64,000 nt of DNA from Alteromonas naphthalenivorans (GCF_000213655.1 NC_015554.1:1798001-1862000); one strand, 5' to 3'. Positions 48,690 to 56,503 are shown, counted from the first letter of the stretch. Made by a program: numbers and translations. The notes: a model not told the origin generated them from the letters alone.

Positions 48690-48883
48690 CTCTTATTTCA
48701 CGTGTACGTAGAATCATACACCACGCTTTTAAACCATAAAGCTTGACTTGCTTTACATGTGTATTTGTATTTCACATATAAGTGTATTGACAGGTTTTGC
48801 AGAGTGAAAAATTACAGCGAGCTGGGAAGTCTAGTAATACCCGACTTTTGTCTCAAAATGAGAACCGTACAGGTAAATATCCA
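48690..48883. promoter_or_regulatory. Divergent control region between repressor remnant and replication gene
   Basis: AT-rich 194 bp. The pentamer GTGTA recurs at 48702, 48759 and 48782, with its complement TACAC at 48717, a pattern suited to a phage repressor operator array. A TTGACT-17-TGTATT pair near 48743-48771 could be the rightward promoter. Inferred only. Confidence 0.4.
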
Positions 48884-49918
48884 ATGATTGATTGGGTTCG
48901 TGCCTCTTTGCCAATTGTTCACGCTCCATTAAATGCTGGAGAAGTTTTTAGCATGGACGAACATGGTGAAATTGAATGGCGCAGCCCAAAAAGAAATCAT
49001 GCTGTTGGCAGTTATGACAAGCGAATATCTATTAAGAGTGAAGGCGCAGACGGGCAGGGCAACGCAACCCATTTATGGGTAAGCGGCAACCCTTCTAAAT
49101 TCCTTCAAGGTCACAATCACAATGTATTTGGCTCTGACGATCTGCTTACGCTTGTTTATGACACGTTCAACATTATTGCAGACCAGTTCAAGCTTCAACC
49201 AACATTACCAGAGCGAGTTGCTATCCGTAGCGGTAATTATAACCTTGGAATGACCGACATAAATTACTCGTTCAACTTACCATCACGCAGTGATGTTCTA
49301 GCATTTATCCGCGCCATGGAGTTTAAAGCTAAGACACGTCACGGCAGACCAACCACCAAGGGAGGAACGCTTTACTTCGGAAAAACCTCTGAGCGCTGGG
49401 CAATTAAACTGTATTGCAAAGCCGAAGAAATCAGAACTAAAACCGGACAGTTACCTGAGCAATTAACTAATATCGGCATCGAAAATTGGGCAGAAAACAA
49501 GTTGCGTATCGAGCTGCGTTTACACCGCAAAGAACTAGAAAAGCTCGATATTACGCAAGCGAAAGACTTAACACCCAATCGAGTTCGCCAGTTGTTCAAC
49601 CTGTACTTAGGTAAAATAGAAATGACTGACCAAATAAGATTAACTGATGAAATCACGGCAAAGCTGCCTAATAAATTAATAGCAACTTAAACATTATGGA
49701 CTGAGGGCCATGACCTAAGAAGTATGATGTCGAAAGCCACATATTACCGGCAACGAAAATCGTTAATGGAATATGGGATCAATATCGATTTAAGGCCATG
49801 CGAACCTGCGAAATCAAATGTAGTTCCGTTGTTTAGAATATTAGAAGCCAAACCAGCTGAGGTTCCGGACTGGGCGTATTCAAAGAATCTGATTCACCAA
49901 TCGAGAAAAGCACAATGA
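48884..49918 (+). pseudogene. Filamentous phage replication initiation protein (gpII/RstA type) split by an in-frame TAA
   Basis: Starts MIDWVRASLPI, typical of inovirus gpII/phage X-family replication proteins. Recognisable blocks are SGNPSKFLQGHNHNVFGS, TDINYSFNL, TLYFGKTSERWAIKLYCKAEEI and ENKLRIELRLHRKEL. It ends KLPNKLIAT at TAA 49688-49690. The same frame then continues with TLWTEGHDLRSMMSKATYYR and QRKSLMEYGINIDL, exactly the expected C-terminal region of the family (YRxRKxLxEYGIDI), to TGA at 49918. The TAA replaces a position that is Tyr or similar in relatives. Either a pseudogene or a read-through gene; the former is more likely. Confidence 0.85.
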
Positions 49919-50343
49919 ATTTAAACAAAGCAATGGACTATGCCAGGCATGCCGATTTCAATAAAGAATCCATTGTTTGCCTGTGTAAATGGCAAAACAA
50001 TTACTGTGTATTTAGCTTAGATTATTTACAGGAAGAATCAGAAAACTGGTTCGGTATTGAATACCTAGGAAGTAAATTACTGGATGCTTATAGTGTTAAA
50101 GGTGAAAGCTATGGTGGTGAAGTAATACAAGAATTAACTGACGATATTATAGAGCATATTAGTCCTGATAATCTGAACTTCCAAATCTATCAAACGAAGG
50201 TTGATACATCTTTAATTGTGCCAGCAATTTACCATCAGTTGTTGCCAGACTTTATTCTAGATTACGAGCGAGTTGACGATATATCTTTTTACCGTCATCA
50301 AGTTGACCGGACACTGAATCTAATTAATAGACCTGCAAATTAA
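49915..50343 (+). CDS. Hypothetical protein in the RstB position of the inovirus remnant
   Basis: 142 residues, not recognised. The start overlaps the replication-gene stop by 4 bases (ATGA), so it was co-translated with it. In CTX-phi-like phages this slot holds RstB, a small single-stranded-DNA-associated protein needed for integration; length is similar (RstB about 127) but I see no sequence similarity to claim it. Acidic, no membrane segment or signal. Confidence 0.55.
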   Translation: MNLNKAMDYARHADFNKESIVCLCKWQNNYCVFSLDYLQEESENWFGIEYLGSKLLDAYSVKGESYGGEVIQELTDDIIEHISPDNLNFQIYQTKVDTSLIVPAIYHQLLPDFILDYERVDDISFYRHQVDRTLNLINRPAN

Positions 50344-50365
50344 TAGAAAACTAAGGCTGCGCTAC

Positions 50366-50388
50366 GCGCATACGGTGACCGTATGCGC
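50366..50388. repeat. Perfect palindromic hairpin after the inovirus-like genes
   Basis: GCGCATACGGT, one-base centre G, ACCGTATGCGC; imperfect outer arms extend it to about 50354-50401. It lies 23 bp after the last inovirus-like gene. Could be a terminator without T tail, or the hairpin of a phage origin or packaging signal. Confidence 0.6.
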
Positions 50389-50542
50389 GCAAAGCGGCCT
50401 CAGATTTTAATCTCACGCACGTTATAAAAACACACCTCATAACCACGCAATAGCTGCAAACGCAAAAAAGTGTGTAAGTCATCACGCACGACAAAGCTAC
50501 CGAGAAGGCTGGCATCAACTACCCTAAACCCTCATATACTTA

Positions 50543-50570
50543 ATTGCGCATAATGTATATTATGTTAAAT
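50543..50570 (+). other. Chromosome dimer resolution site dif (XerC/XerD)
   Basis: XerC arm ATTGCGCATAA (50543-50553), centre TGTATA (50554-50559), XerD arm TTATGTTAAAT (50560-50570). From memory the E. coli dif has arms GGTGCGCATAA and TTATGTTAAAT with centre TGTATA, so 26 of 28 positions match and only the outermost two bases of the XerC arm differ. This fits the gammaproteobacterial dif consensus. It marks the replication terminus region, or an att copy of dif left by an Xer-using phage. Confidence 0.93.
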
Positions 50571-51303
50571 AGGATATTGATATCTATGTAGGTAGGCGCG
50601 TTCATGTGTCGATGCATTCCCAACTCTCTATCCCGCTGTGGCCAGTACTAAGACTGTTCCCTGTCCTAGGTTTAGGTGTGTTTTACCGATATGTTTAAAT
50701 TTATTTGGCTGAAATGGAAACTACTTTCTAAAGGACAATCTTAAGGAAAATGATTAGAAGCTTACCGTGGATTATGTACTTACTATTAAATTTGCAGCGT
50801 GGCGAACATTATTAATAATTTATGGCGGCTTTATTAATACGATACGTATGGTTATTACTAACAAGGCTTTATTAAGCTTGTTGAGTATTTTTATATGGAA
50901 ACAAATTAGTCAGGTGCTTGTGTGTCTCAACGAGCCCTTATCGTGTTTATGCATCAATGATAATGTCAGGGTTATTATTAATAATTCGATTTGTTGAACA
51001 ACACGATATTCATATTTTAGCTGCATCTAATTTAACGCGGTGATTATCTAGTACTTCTTATTTACTTTTCTTGCCGCTGGTAAGACACCTAACCTTTTTA
51101 TAATTTAAATTTTATACTTTGTGTGTTGCATCAATTTTTATTGTGTCTTTTAGAGAGGATATTTTATGCCTAAAAACAACGTATACAGGCTGTAAGGTGT
51201 TTATTGATAAGTGATGCTAGTTGAATATACGCTTAACCTAGTACTGAGTATGTTAATTGTTGGGAGTAATATTAGGCCCAGTAAAGTTGAAACTTGAGTA
51301 ATC

Positions 51304-51378
51304 TTAACGCGCTCCTACGTGAAATCTAAGCGCATAATAGAGGTATATACCGCTAAATTTCACGTAGCGCACGTTTAA
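51304..51378. repeat. Long imperfect hairpin with a XerC-like half-site
   Basis: Arms CTACGTGAAAT (51315-51325) and ATTTCACGTAG (51357-51367) are perfect 11-bp inverted repeats. They extend inwards (CTAAGCG / CGCTAA, one bulge) and imperfectly outwards. The left arm region contains TAAGCGCATAA (51327-51337), whose last eight bases equal the inner XerC arm of the dif site; the paired right arm is degenerate. GGTATATACC lies in the loop. Confidence 0.6.
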
Positions 51379-51422
51379 TAAATAGCCGATTATAAAAGAA
51401 AATGTGGTTATTACCATTACAG

Positions 51423-51438
51423 CTGTATATAACAACAG
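51423..51438. promoter_or_regulatory. LexA (SOS) box-like site upstream of the recombinase
   Basis: CTGTATATAACAACAG fits the CTGT-N8-ACAG LexA consensus with an AT-rich centre. It lies 120 bp upstream of the recombinase start. Confidence 0.55.
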
Positions 51439-51478
51439 TGTAAGTGTGTAGAATCGGGGTAATATAGGGCTACTTCAG

Positions 51479-51520
51479 TAATTTCACGCATGATAACTGT
51501 AATTATCATGCATGAAATTA
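51479..51520. repeat. Dif-like palindrome immediately upstream of the recombinase gene
   Basis: Arms TAATTTCACGCATGATAA and TTATCATGCATGAAATTA around centre CTGTAA match at 17 of 18 paired positions. The inner 11-6-11 layout (51486-51513) with ATAA before and TTAT after the six-base centre is that of a tyrosine-recombinase core site. Could be a recombination site or an operator of the gene 38 bp downstream. Confidence 0.65.
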
Positions 51521-51557
51521 GTTAGCCAAATTGTCGTGAAAACAATGAGTTAGTTAG

Positions 51558-52661
51558 ATGTCGTCTATATTCAAACCTGGTTCAAATACACAACTGTCTA
51601 TTGTCGATGGTGACAGTACCAATACAGAACGAGCTGAATATGTTGATGCGTATTTTCGTGACATATTTACAAAGCTACCTCGCAATACCCAACGCGCTTA
51701 TATCAGTGACTTTAACGACTTCGCCATTTTCTGCCAGTCAGAACGTATCGACAGTTTTAGTGATGATTTCTCTCATAACGAATACGCAATTAAACGCTAT
51801 GTAGAAGAACTGTGTAAGTCTCCCCTCGCCTACAGAACTATCAAACGCCGCCTATCAGCGCTGAGTAAATTTTTAGGCATTGCGAAACTTCCGAATCCTA
51901 TCATCCAATCGGTGTATCTGCGGGACTTCGTTCGTTTGTCACTTATTGAAAATTGTAAGTTCCAACTTAGTCATAACCAAGCCGTTCCGCTTACTATCGA
52001 TTTATTGGACGAAATAAACAATAAAATTATTCCAGACACATTGTTAGAAATGCGAGATTTAACGATTATGAACTTAATGTTCGATGCACTCTTACGCGCT
52101 GATGAGCTAGTACGTGTATGTGCTGAGCATATTAGTAGACGCAATAATGCATTGCTAGTTGTTACATCAAAGTCTGATCAAAGCGGCAAGGGTTCACATC
52201 GATTTATCTCTACTAGTACTATCAACATGGTTGATGAATATATTGCAGAGGCTAACTTTGATGCTAAGACGCAGAGCGAAAGACTAATTGATGATCCTCG
52301 CCGTTTAAACAAAGGTATTCTTTTTCGCCGTGTTTCAAACCGCGGGCATGCGCTGCTGCCTTATAACGAACAGCCAAATACACATCAACATTCACCATTA
52401 TATGAATCTTCAATTCTCGATTATTCGAGTGTTTATCGAATATGGAAACGAGTTGCTGCCCGTGCAGGAATAAAAGAAAACATTACGCCTCATAGTGGCA
52501 GAGTTGGTGGCGCAGTTTCACTTGCAGAAAATGGTGCTACCTTGCCCGAACTCCAATTGGCCGGAGGCTGGCAGTCCCCTGAAATGCCTGGTCACTATAC
52601 GCAACAAGCTAATGTAAAACGAGGCGGAATGGCTAAGTTATCAGAAAAATTTAAACGTTAA
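51558..52661 (+). CDS. Tyrosine site-specific recombinase/integrase
   Basis: 367 residues. N-terminal SAM-like core-binding domain (LPRNTQRAYISDFNDFAIFCQ, ending KRRLSALSKFLGIA) and C-terminal catalytic domain. Catalytic residues: Arg near 180 (DALLRADELV), Lys in VVTSKSDQSGKG, HSGR near 312-315 (PHSGRVGGAVSLAENG), Trp near 338 (GGWQSP) and nucleophile Tyr near 347 (PGHYTQQ). It is longer than XerC/XerD and lacks their PHxLRHSFAT form, so it is a dedicated element recombinase. Intact, unlike its neighbours. Confidence 0.9.
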   Translation: MSSIFKPGSNTQLSIVDGDSTNTERAEYVDAYFRDIFTKLPRNTQRAYISDFNDFAIFCQSERIDSFSDDFSHNEYAIKRYVEELCKSPLAYRTIKRRLSALSKFLGIAKLPNPIIQSVYLRDFVRLSLIENCKFQLSHNQAVPLTIDLLDEINNKIIPDTLLEMRDLTIMNLMFDALLRADELVRVCAEHISRRNNALLVVTSKSDQSGKGSHRFISTSTINMVDEYIAEANFDAKTQSERLIDDPRRLNKGILFRRVSNRGHALLPYNEQPNTHQHSPLYESSILDYSSVYRIWKRVAARAGIKENITPHSGRVGGAVSLAENGATLPELQLAGGWQSPEMPGHYTQQANVKRGGMAKLSEKFKR

Positions 52662-52944
52662 TTTTAGGTTTCATTCAACTGCCCGTGCTCGATATTGGAT
52701 TTACCTCGTTATTTGTCCTAATTGTGTAATTCTTTGGGATAGAATACCAATCGCATATCTTATTGATATTAATACTGTTAACCCACTCATTTAGTTACGC
52801 GTAACTTTTTATGCTGATCGTTCCCGTCTTTCCCCTCCTCTTTTTCAAATCTCTCACTTCTTTTTCCGTGTTTGCTATCAAAATTGAACCCAATTATCGA
52901 ATAGCTTCGTACCAACTAGCATAGGTATTAAAAAAGGAAATGTT

Positions 52945-53301
52945 ATGTCTAATGGTATTAACGCGTCACACGGTAAAACAATTGCAGAGCTCGTCATTCC
53001 ATCTAAAACTTGGTCACTTCATCCGGAAAAGAAACCAGCATTTACTTCAATTGATGAAGCCATTGACTACTTTGCTGACAACAATGAGCCGCTTTATATT
53101 AAAGTTCCATTTGTCGATGAGGAAGATAATGTACTCGTTCATGTGAATTCTAGCGGCGAGGATGTGGTGTTCACTATTTCCGATTTGAATCATGGCGGTG
53201 AAAGTCGTGTTGATGCATCACATTTAAAGAACTTAAGTAGTACTGTGGTGGAGTTAATCGAGCAATGTTACGACGAAAAGAAAAGCCCAGAAACTATGTA
53301 A
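52945..53301 (+). CDS. Hypothetical soluble acidic protein
   Basis: 118 residues, not recognised. No signal peptide or membrane segment. Segments include IPSKTWSLHPEKKPAFTSIDEAIDYFADN and EEDNVLVHVNSSGEDVVFTISDLNHGGESRVDASHL. AAAAAGGAAATGTT precedes the ATG, a good ribosome binding site. Stands alone between the recombinase and dgkA. Confidence 0.65.
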   Translation: MSNGINASHGKTIAELVIPSKTWSLHPEKKPAFTSIDEAIDYFADNNEPLYIKVPFVDEEDNVLVHVNSSGEDVVFTISDLNHGGESRVDASHLKNLSSTVVELIEQCYDEKKSPETM

Positions 53302-53362
53302 TAGGTTAGCCATCTTATTGTAGATAAACGTACATCTTATTAAATCTACGTTTTTAATATTT

Positions 53363-53740
53363 TTACATCAAGATAATCCCCCATGTTACCAACACGAGTA
53401 TCAAACTGATAAATACCGCAGCCGATCCAATATCTTTGGCCTTCCCTATCAGTTCGTGCATATCAGTACTTACGTGGTCTGATAGTTTTTCCACGGCAGT
53501 GTTAAGTAGTTCTGTGATTAGTACGACAAACAGTGAGAAGAGTAACAACACTCTTTCGCTGTTTGTTACTTCAAGCATGAACACAATGGGAAGTAATATT
53601 GCCATTGCTACAACTTCTTGCCTAACCGCGGCTTCGCTGGAAAATGCCGCTTTTATTCCTCTATAAGAGTAGATAGTAGCAAAATATAAACGAGTAAAAC
53701 CCGAGCGCTTTGGTGGCATAACGTTACAGTGTTTATTCAT
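53363..53740 (-). CDS. dgkA: Diacylglycerol kinase
   Basis: 125 residues, close to E. coli DgkA (122). Small three-helix integral membrane kinase that phosphorylates diacylglycerol left from membrane-derived oligosaccharide synthesis. FATIYSYRGIKAAFSSEAAVRQE and the active-site block ITELLNTAVEKLSDHVSTDMHELIGKAKDIGSAAV are family signatures. AGGA precedes the ATG. Confidence 0.93.
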   Translation of the reverse strand: MNKHCNVMPPKRSGFTRLYFATIYSYRGIKAAFSSEAAVRQEVVAMAILLPIVFMLEVTNSERVLLLFSLFVVLITELLNTAVEKLSDHVSTDMHELIGKAKDIGSAAVFISLILVLVTWGIILM

Positions 53741-53827
53741 AATTCCTAGACACTAACTTATTTAAATGACAGATATGTTAAGAGTCGTTCAGAGCAGGTA
53801 TCAATGTCATTCGCTATGTCTCAGTGT

Positions 53828-54250
53828 TTAGATTTTTACCGCTAACACATCTCTTTTTACACCGTGCAGCACAGCATTTGCTGTCGAGCCTAGTAGAAGC
53901 CGAAGACCACTTTGACCATGTGTGCCTATCACAATCAAATCGGCGTTTAACTTTTCAGCTAAGTGATGTATTTCATCTGCAGGTGAACCAATTTCTACAT
54001 TTACGTTAGTATCTGGAATATTGTTGATTGCCGCAATGTCTTTCAATTTTGTCATTGCTTGTTCTTGTACGTCTTGTGAATAGTCACGTTCCAAAAATAG
54101 TCCGTATGGCTCAACGTTAGTCTGTGGAAATGCCACATAAAGTAGATGAACGTTTTTTGGATCTGGTGCTACCCGCAGGGCTTTCGCTAAAATTTGCGAA
54201 TAGTCTGAAAACACATCTATAGGTACTAAAACAGTCTTGTAATCGTCCAT
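53828..54250 (-). CDS. Universal stress protein (UspA family)
   Basis: 140 residues. Starts MDDYKTVLVPIDVFSDYSQI and has the ATP-binding G-2x-G-9x-G-S/T pattern in GTHGQSGLRLLLGSTANAVLHG. Probably cytoplasmic and nucleotide-binding. The gene faces away from the cytochrome c gene, and a perfect FNR box lies midway, 62 bp upstream of each start, so oxygen-responsive control of both is likely. Confidence 0.9.
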   Translation of the reverse strand: MDDYKTVLVPIDVFSDYSQILAKALRVAPDPKNVHLLYVAFPQTNVEPYGLFLERDYSQDVQEQAMTKLKDIAAINNIPDTNVNVEIGSPADEIHHLAEKLNADLIVIGTHGQSGLRLLLGSTANAVLHGVKRDVLAVKI

Positions 54251-54311
54251 TAGTTCGTTCCATTAACGGGAGTGGATAATCACAATATAGTTAACTTCTC
54301 TTCACATTTCT

Positions 54312-54325
54312 TTGATTGAAATCAA
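54312..54325. promoter_or_regulatory. FNR/Anr box between usp and cytochrome c genes
   Basis: TTGATTGAAATCAA, a perfect TTGAT-N4-ATCAA site, centred between divergent genes. Confidence 0.85.
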
Positions 54326-54386
54326 TTCGCCGTTCTAGTTTTGCACCATAATGAAATTTCAGAATAATAAAGTTGGAGTCGTGAAC

Positions 54387-54875
54387 ATGGCAAAACTTAC
54401 TACTGCATTACCATTAATCGCGTTGTTATTGGCGGGATGCGATTTAGGACCAGACTCGCCTCGGGGGTTTAGCTTACCTGAGGGAAATGCAGACGCTGGT
54501 AAAGTGGCATTTCAGAAGTACCAGTGTACAGACTGTCACCAAATAGAAGGCATAACGATGCCAGAAGATCATGCTTATCTAGTGCCCAAACCAATACCTC
54601 TAGGGGGAAGCAGCGGCAGGATCACTACTTATGGAGAGCTTGTTACCAGCGTGATAAATCCGTCACATAAGTTAACGCGAAGACAGCCTGTTAGTATGAC
54701 TTCCGTAGATGGAGAGTCTCGCATGCGTAATATGAACAATGTACTTACTGTTCAGGAACTTATTGATTTAGTTGCTTATTTGCAACCTAAATACAAGGTT
54801 GTTCCCTACAGAACTTCAGAATATCGGTTGTACCAGTTACGCGTGCCTGAGGAAGATATAATTGACCGAGATTAA
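54387..54875 (+). CDS. Cytochrome c lipoprotein
   Basis: 162 residues. Signal peptide with lipobox LLAGC (Cys18), so lipid-anchored in the envelope. One haem-binding motif CTDCH, a probable distal Met region (VSMTSVDGESRMRNMNN) and a family-like NxLTVQELIDLVAYLQ helix. Class I cytochrome c, likely an electron carrier to a terminal oxidase or reductase. ATG 54387 follows TTGGAG; ATG 54351 is an alternative that spoils the signal peptide. FNR box 62 bp upstream. The stop overlaps the convergent glutamate-synthase-like gene. Confidence 0.88.
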   Translation: MAKLTTALPLIALLLAGCDLGPDSPRGFSLPEGNADAGKVAFQKYQCTDCHQIEGITMPEDHAYLVPKPIPLGGSSGRITTYGELVTSVINPSHKLTRRQPVSMTSVDGESRMRNMNNVLTVQELIDLVAYLQPKYKVVPYRTSEYRLYQLRVPEEDIIDRD

Positions 54876-56503
54876 GAGACACATTTGGTTTCTTCCTCAA
54901 TTTCAGCTAGCAAACTACATGGCATGAAGCTATCAGCATTTGCTTCTTTCACATGTAGTTTAAAGCGCTCTGGAATATCATCGCTCAATAGCGAACCTGT
55001 TTTTACAAGTGGAAAGATTTCATCATAGCGCGCAATGTTAGCTTGATCTAATCGTCTGAATATATGCGTACGATTTAGCTCCTTTGTGCTTACATGCCCG
55101 GTTGAAGAAAGGATATCCATCAGCGCATGGAGCGTTTTTTTGTGAAAGCGGTAAACACGCTCAAATTTGTCTTCGACTACGAGTCCCTTTGTCAACTTAG
55201 GATCCTGAGTAGCAACGCCGGTCGGGCACTTGTTCGTATTGCAAGATAGCGATTGAACACAGCCTAACGCTAACATCATCCCTCTAGCGCTATTACATAC
55301 ATCTGCGCCTAAACTTAGTGTTTTAACTAATTGAAATGCCGAGATGATTTTACCAGAAGCGATAATCTTGATGTCTTTTCGTAGGTCGTAGCCTATTAAG
55401 CAGTCGTCTACAAATGCTAGCGCCTCTCTTAGCGGAAAACCAATGGAATTTGTGTACTCAAGGGGCGCAGCTCCTGTACCGCCCTCGCCTCCGTCAACGG
55501 TTATAAAATCAGGTGTTACACCGGTTTTCACCATAGCTTTACACATGGCAACAAACTCGCTTTTTCGCCCTAGCGCTAATTTAATACCAATGGGTTTACC
55601 ACCGCTAAGTTCGCGAAGTTGTGTAATAAAATCTATCATTTCGATTGGCGTTGAAAATGCGCTGTGTCTGGGTGGCGAGTCTACTTGTGTACCAGGCTCT
55701 ACCCCTCTAATTTTGGCAATTTCAGGTGTATTCTTGTATGCAGGTAAAATACCGCCGTGGCCAGGTTTAGCGCCTTGACTAAGTTTAATCTCAATCATTT
55801 TTACCTGTGGAAGGCAGGCTTTTTCTTTAAACTTGTCAGCATCAAAATCGCCGTCTTTTGTTCTACAGCCAAAGTAACCTGTGCCTATTTGCCATACTAA
55901 GTCACCACTGTTTTCTAAGTGATAAGGAGTTAGTCCACCTTCCCCAGTGTTGTGATAAAAGTTACCTTTTTGAGCTCCTTTATTTAGTGCTAAAATGGCG
56001 TTCTTTGACAAACTACCAAAGCTCATTGCACTTATGTTCAGGATACTGGCATGGTAGGGTTGTTTACAATATTTGCCACCTATAGTGATACGTGGGTCAT
56101 GGTTCATTTCGCCTAGATCCCTTGCGGATAAAGAATGCCCTATCCATTCATACCCGTCTTTGTAAGTATCTAGCTGTGTACCAAAAGGAATAGTTTCTCT
56201 GCTATCTTTTGCTCTTTGATAAACAATAGAGCGAAACATACGTGATATGGGCGCGCCTTCAGTATCGGACTCTAAGATATATTGTTGCAAGTAAGGCCTA
56301 AGTGCTTCAATAGTCCAACGGGTCCGGCCAATTAATGGAAAATTTCGTAAAATGGTGTGTTGTGTTTGCAACGAGTCATATACGGCAAAAGCTAACAAAG
56401 CGACGGTTAGTAACAAAAACCACCAAGCGGGCTGCCAATAAAAACCTATCAATAGATTAATAGTACATATTGCTGTTAGTGAGCCTAAGATTCGTTTTCG
56501 CAT
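54872..56503 (-). CDS. Membrane-anchored FMN-binding glutamate synthase family protein
   Basis: 543 residues. Two N-terminal membrane helices (about 5-45) precede a glutamate-synthase central domain: YHASILNISAMSFGSLSKNAI, QGAKPGHGGILPAYK, FITVDGGEGGTGAAP and SARGMMLALGCVQ. CVQSLSCNTNKC gives the C-x5-C-x4-C motif of the [3Fe-4S] cluster of GltS. The glutaminase domain is absent, so it is not GltB. Related proteins are of uncertain function. Overlaps the cytochrome c gene tail to tail by 4 bases. Confidence 0.88.
   Translation of the reverse strand: MRKRILGSLTAICTINLLIGFYWQPAWWFLLLTVALLAFAVYDSLQTQHTILRNFPLIGRTRWTIEALRPYLQQYILESDTEGAPISRMFRSIVYQRAKDSRETIPFGTQLDTYKDGYEWIGHSLSARDLGEMNHDPRITIGGKYCKQPYHASILNISAMSFGSLSKNAILALNKGAQKGNFYHNTGEGGLTPYHLENSGDLVWQIGTGYFGCRTKDGDFDADKFKEKACLPQVKMIEIKLSQGAKPGHGGILPAYKNTPEIAKIRGVEPGTQVDSPPRHSAFSTPIEMIDFITQLRELSGGKPIGIKLALGRKSEFVAMCKAMVKTGVTPDFITVDGGEGGTGAAPLEYTNSIGFPLREALAFVDDCLIGYDLRKDIKIIASGKIISAFQLVKTLSLGADVCNSARGMMLALGCVQSLSCNTNKCPTGVATQDPKLTKGLVVEDKFERVYRFHKKTLHALMDILSSTGHVSTKELNRTHIFRRLDQANIARYDEIFPLVKTGSLLSDDIPERFKLHVKEANADSFMPCSLLAEIEEETKCVS

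Larger units (their letters stand above)
50344..51557. other. 1.2-kb noncoding region holding dif, hairpins and a LexA-type box
   Basis: No convincing gene. Contents from left to right: a perfect palindromic hairpin at 50366-50388, the dif site at 50543-50570, decayed AT-rich sequence with only tiny reading frames, a long hairpin at 51304-51378, a LexA-type box at 51423-51438 and a dif-like palindrome at 51479-51520 before the recombinase gene. A nine-codon frame at 51166 with a good ribosome binding site (AGAGAGGAT) looks like the beginning of a lost gene. Confidence 0.6.

Noticed and set aside
50750..50997. Short frames after dif (a 21-codon frame from ATG 50750 and a 76-codon frame from GTG 50767)
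   Set aside because: Overlapping frames in AT-rich DNA with unusual residue composition; no family resemblance and poor start context.
51304..51378. Possible integron attC site, because of the long bulged hairpin near a tyrosine recombinase
   Set aside because: The outer ends read GTTTAAT and TCTTAAC, which do not fit the GTTRRRY/RYYYAAC core, and the recombinase is not IntI-like.
51558..52661. Recombinase as a third Xer (XerC/XerD/XerA)
   Set aside because: It is about 70 residues longer than Xer proteins and has PHSGR rather than the usual HxLRH block, so it is called only a tyrosine recombinase.
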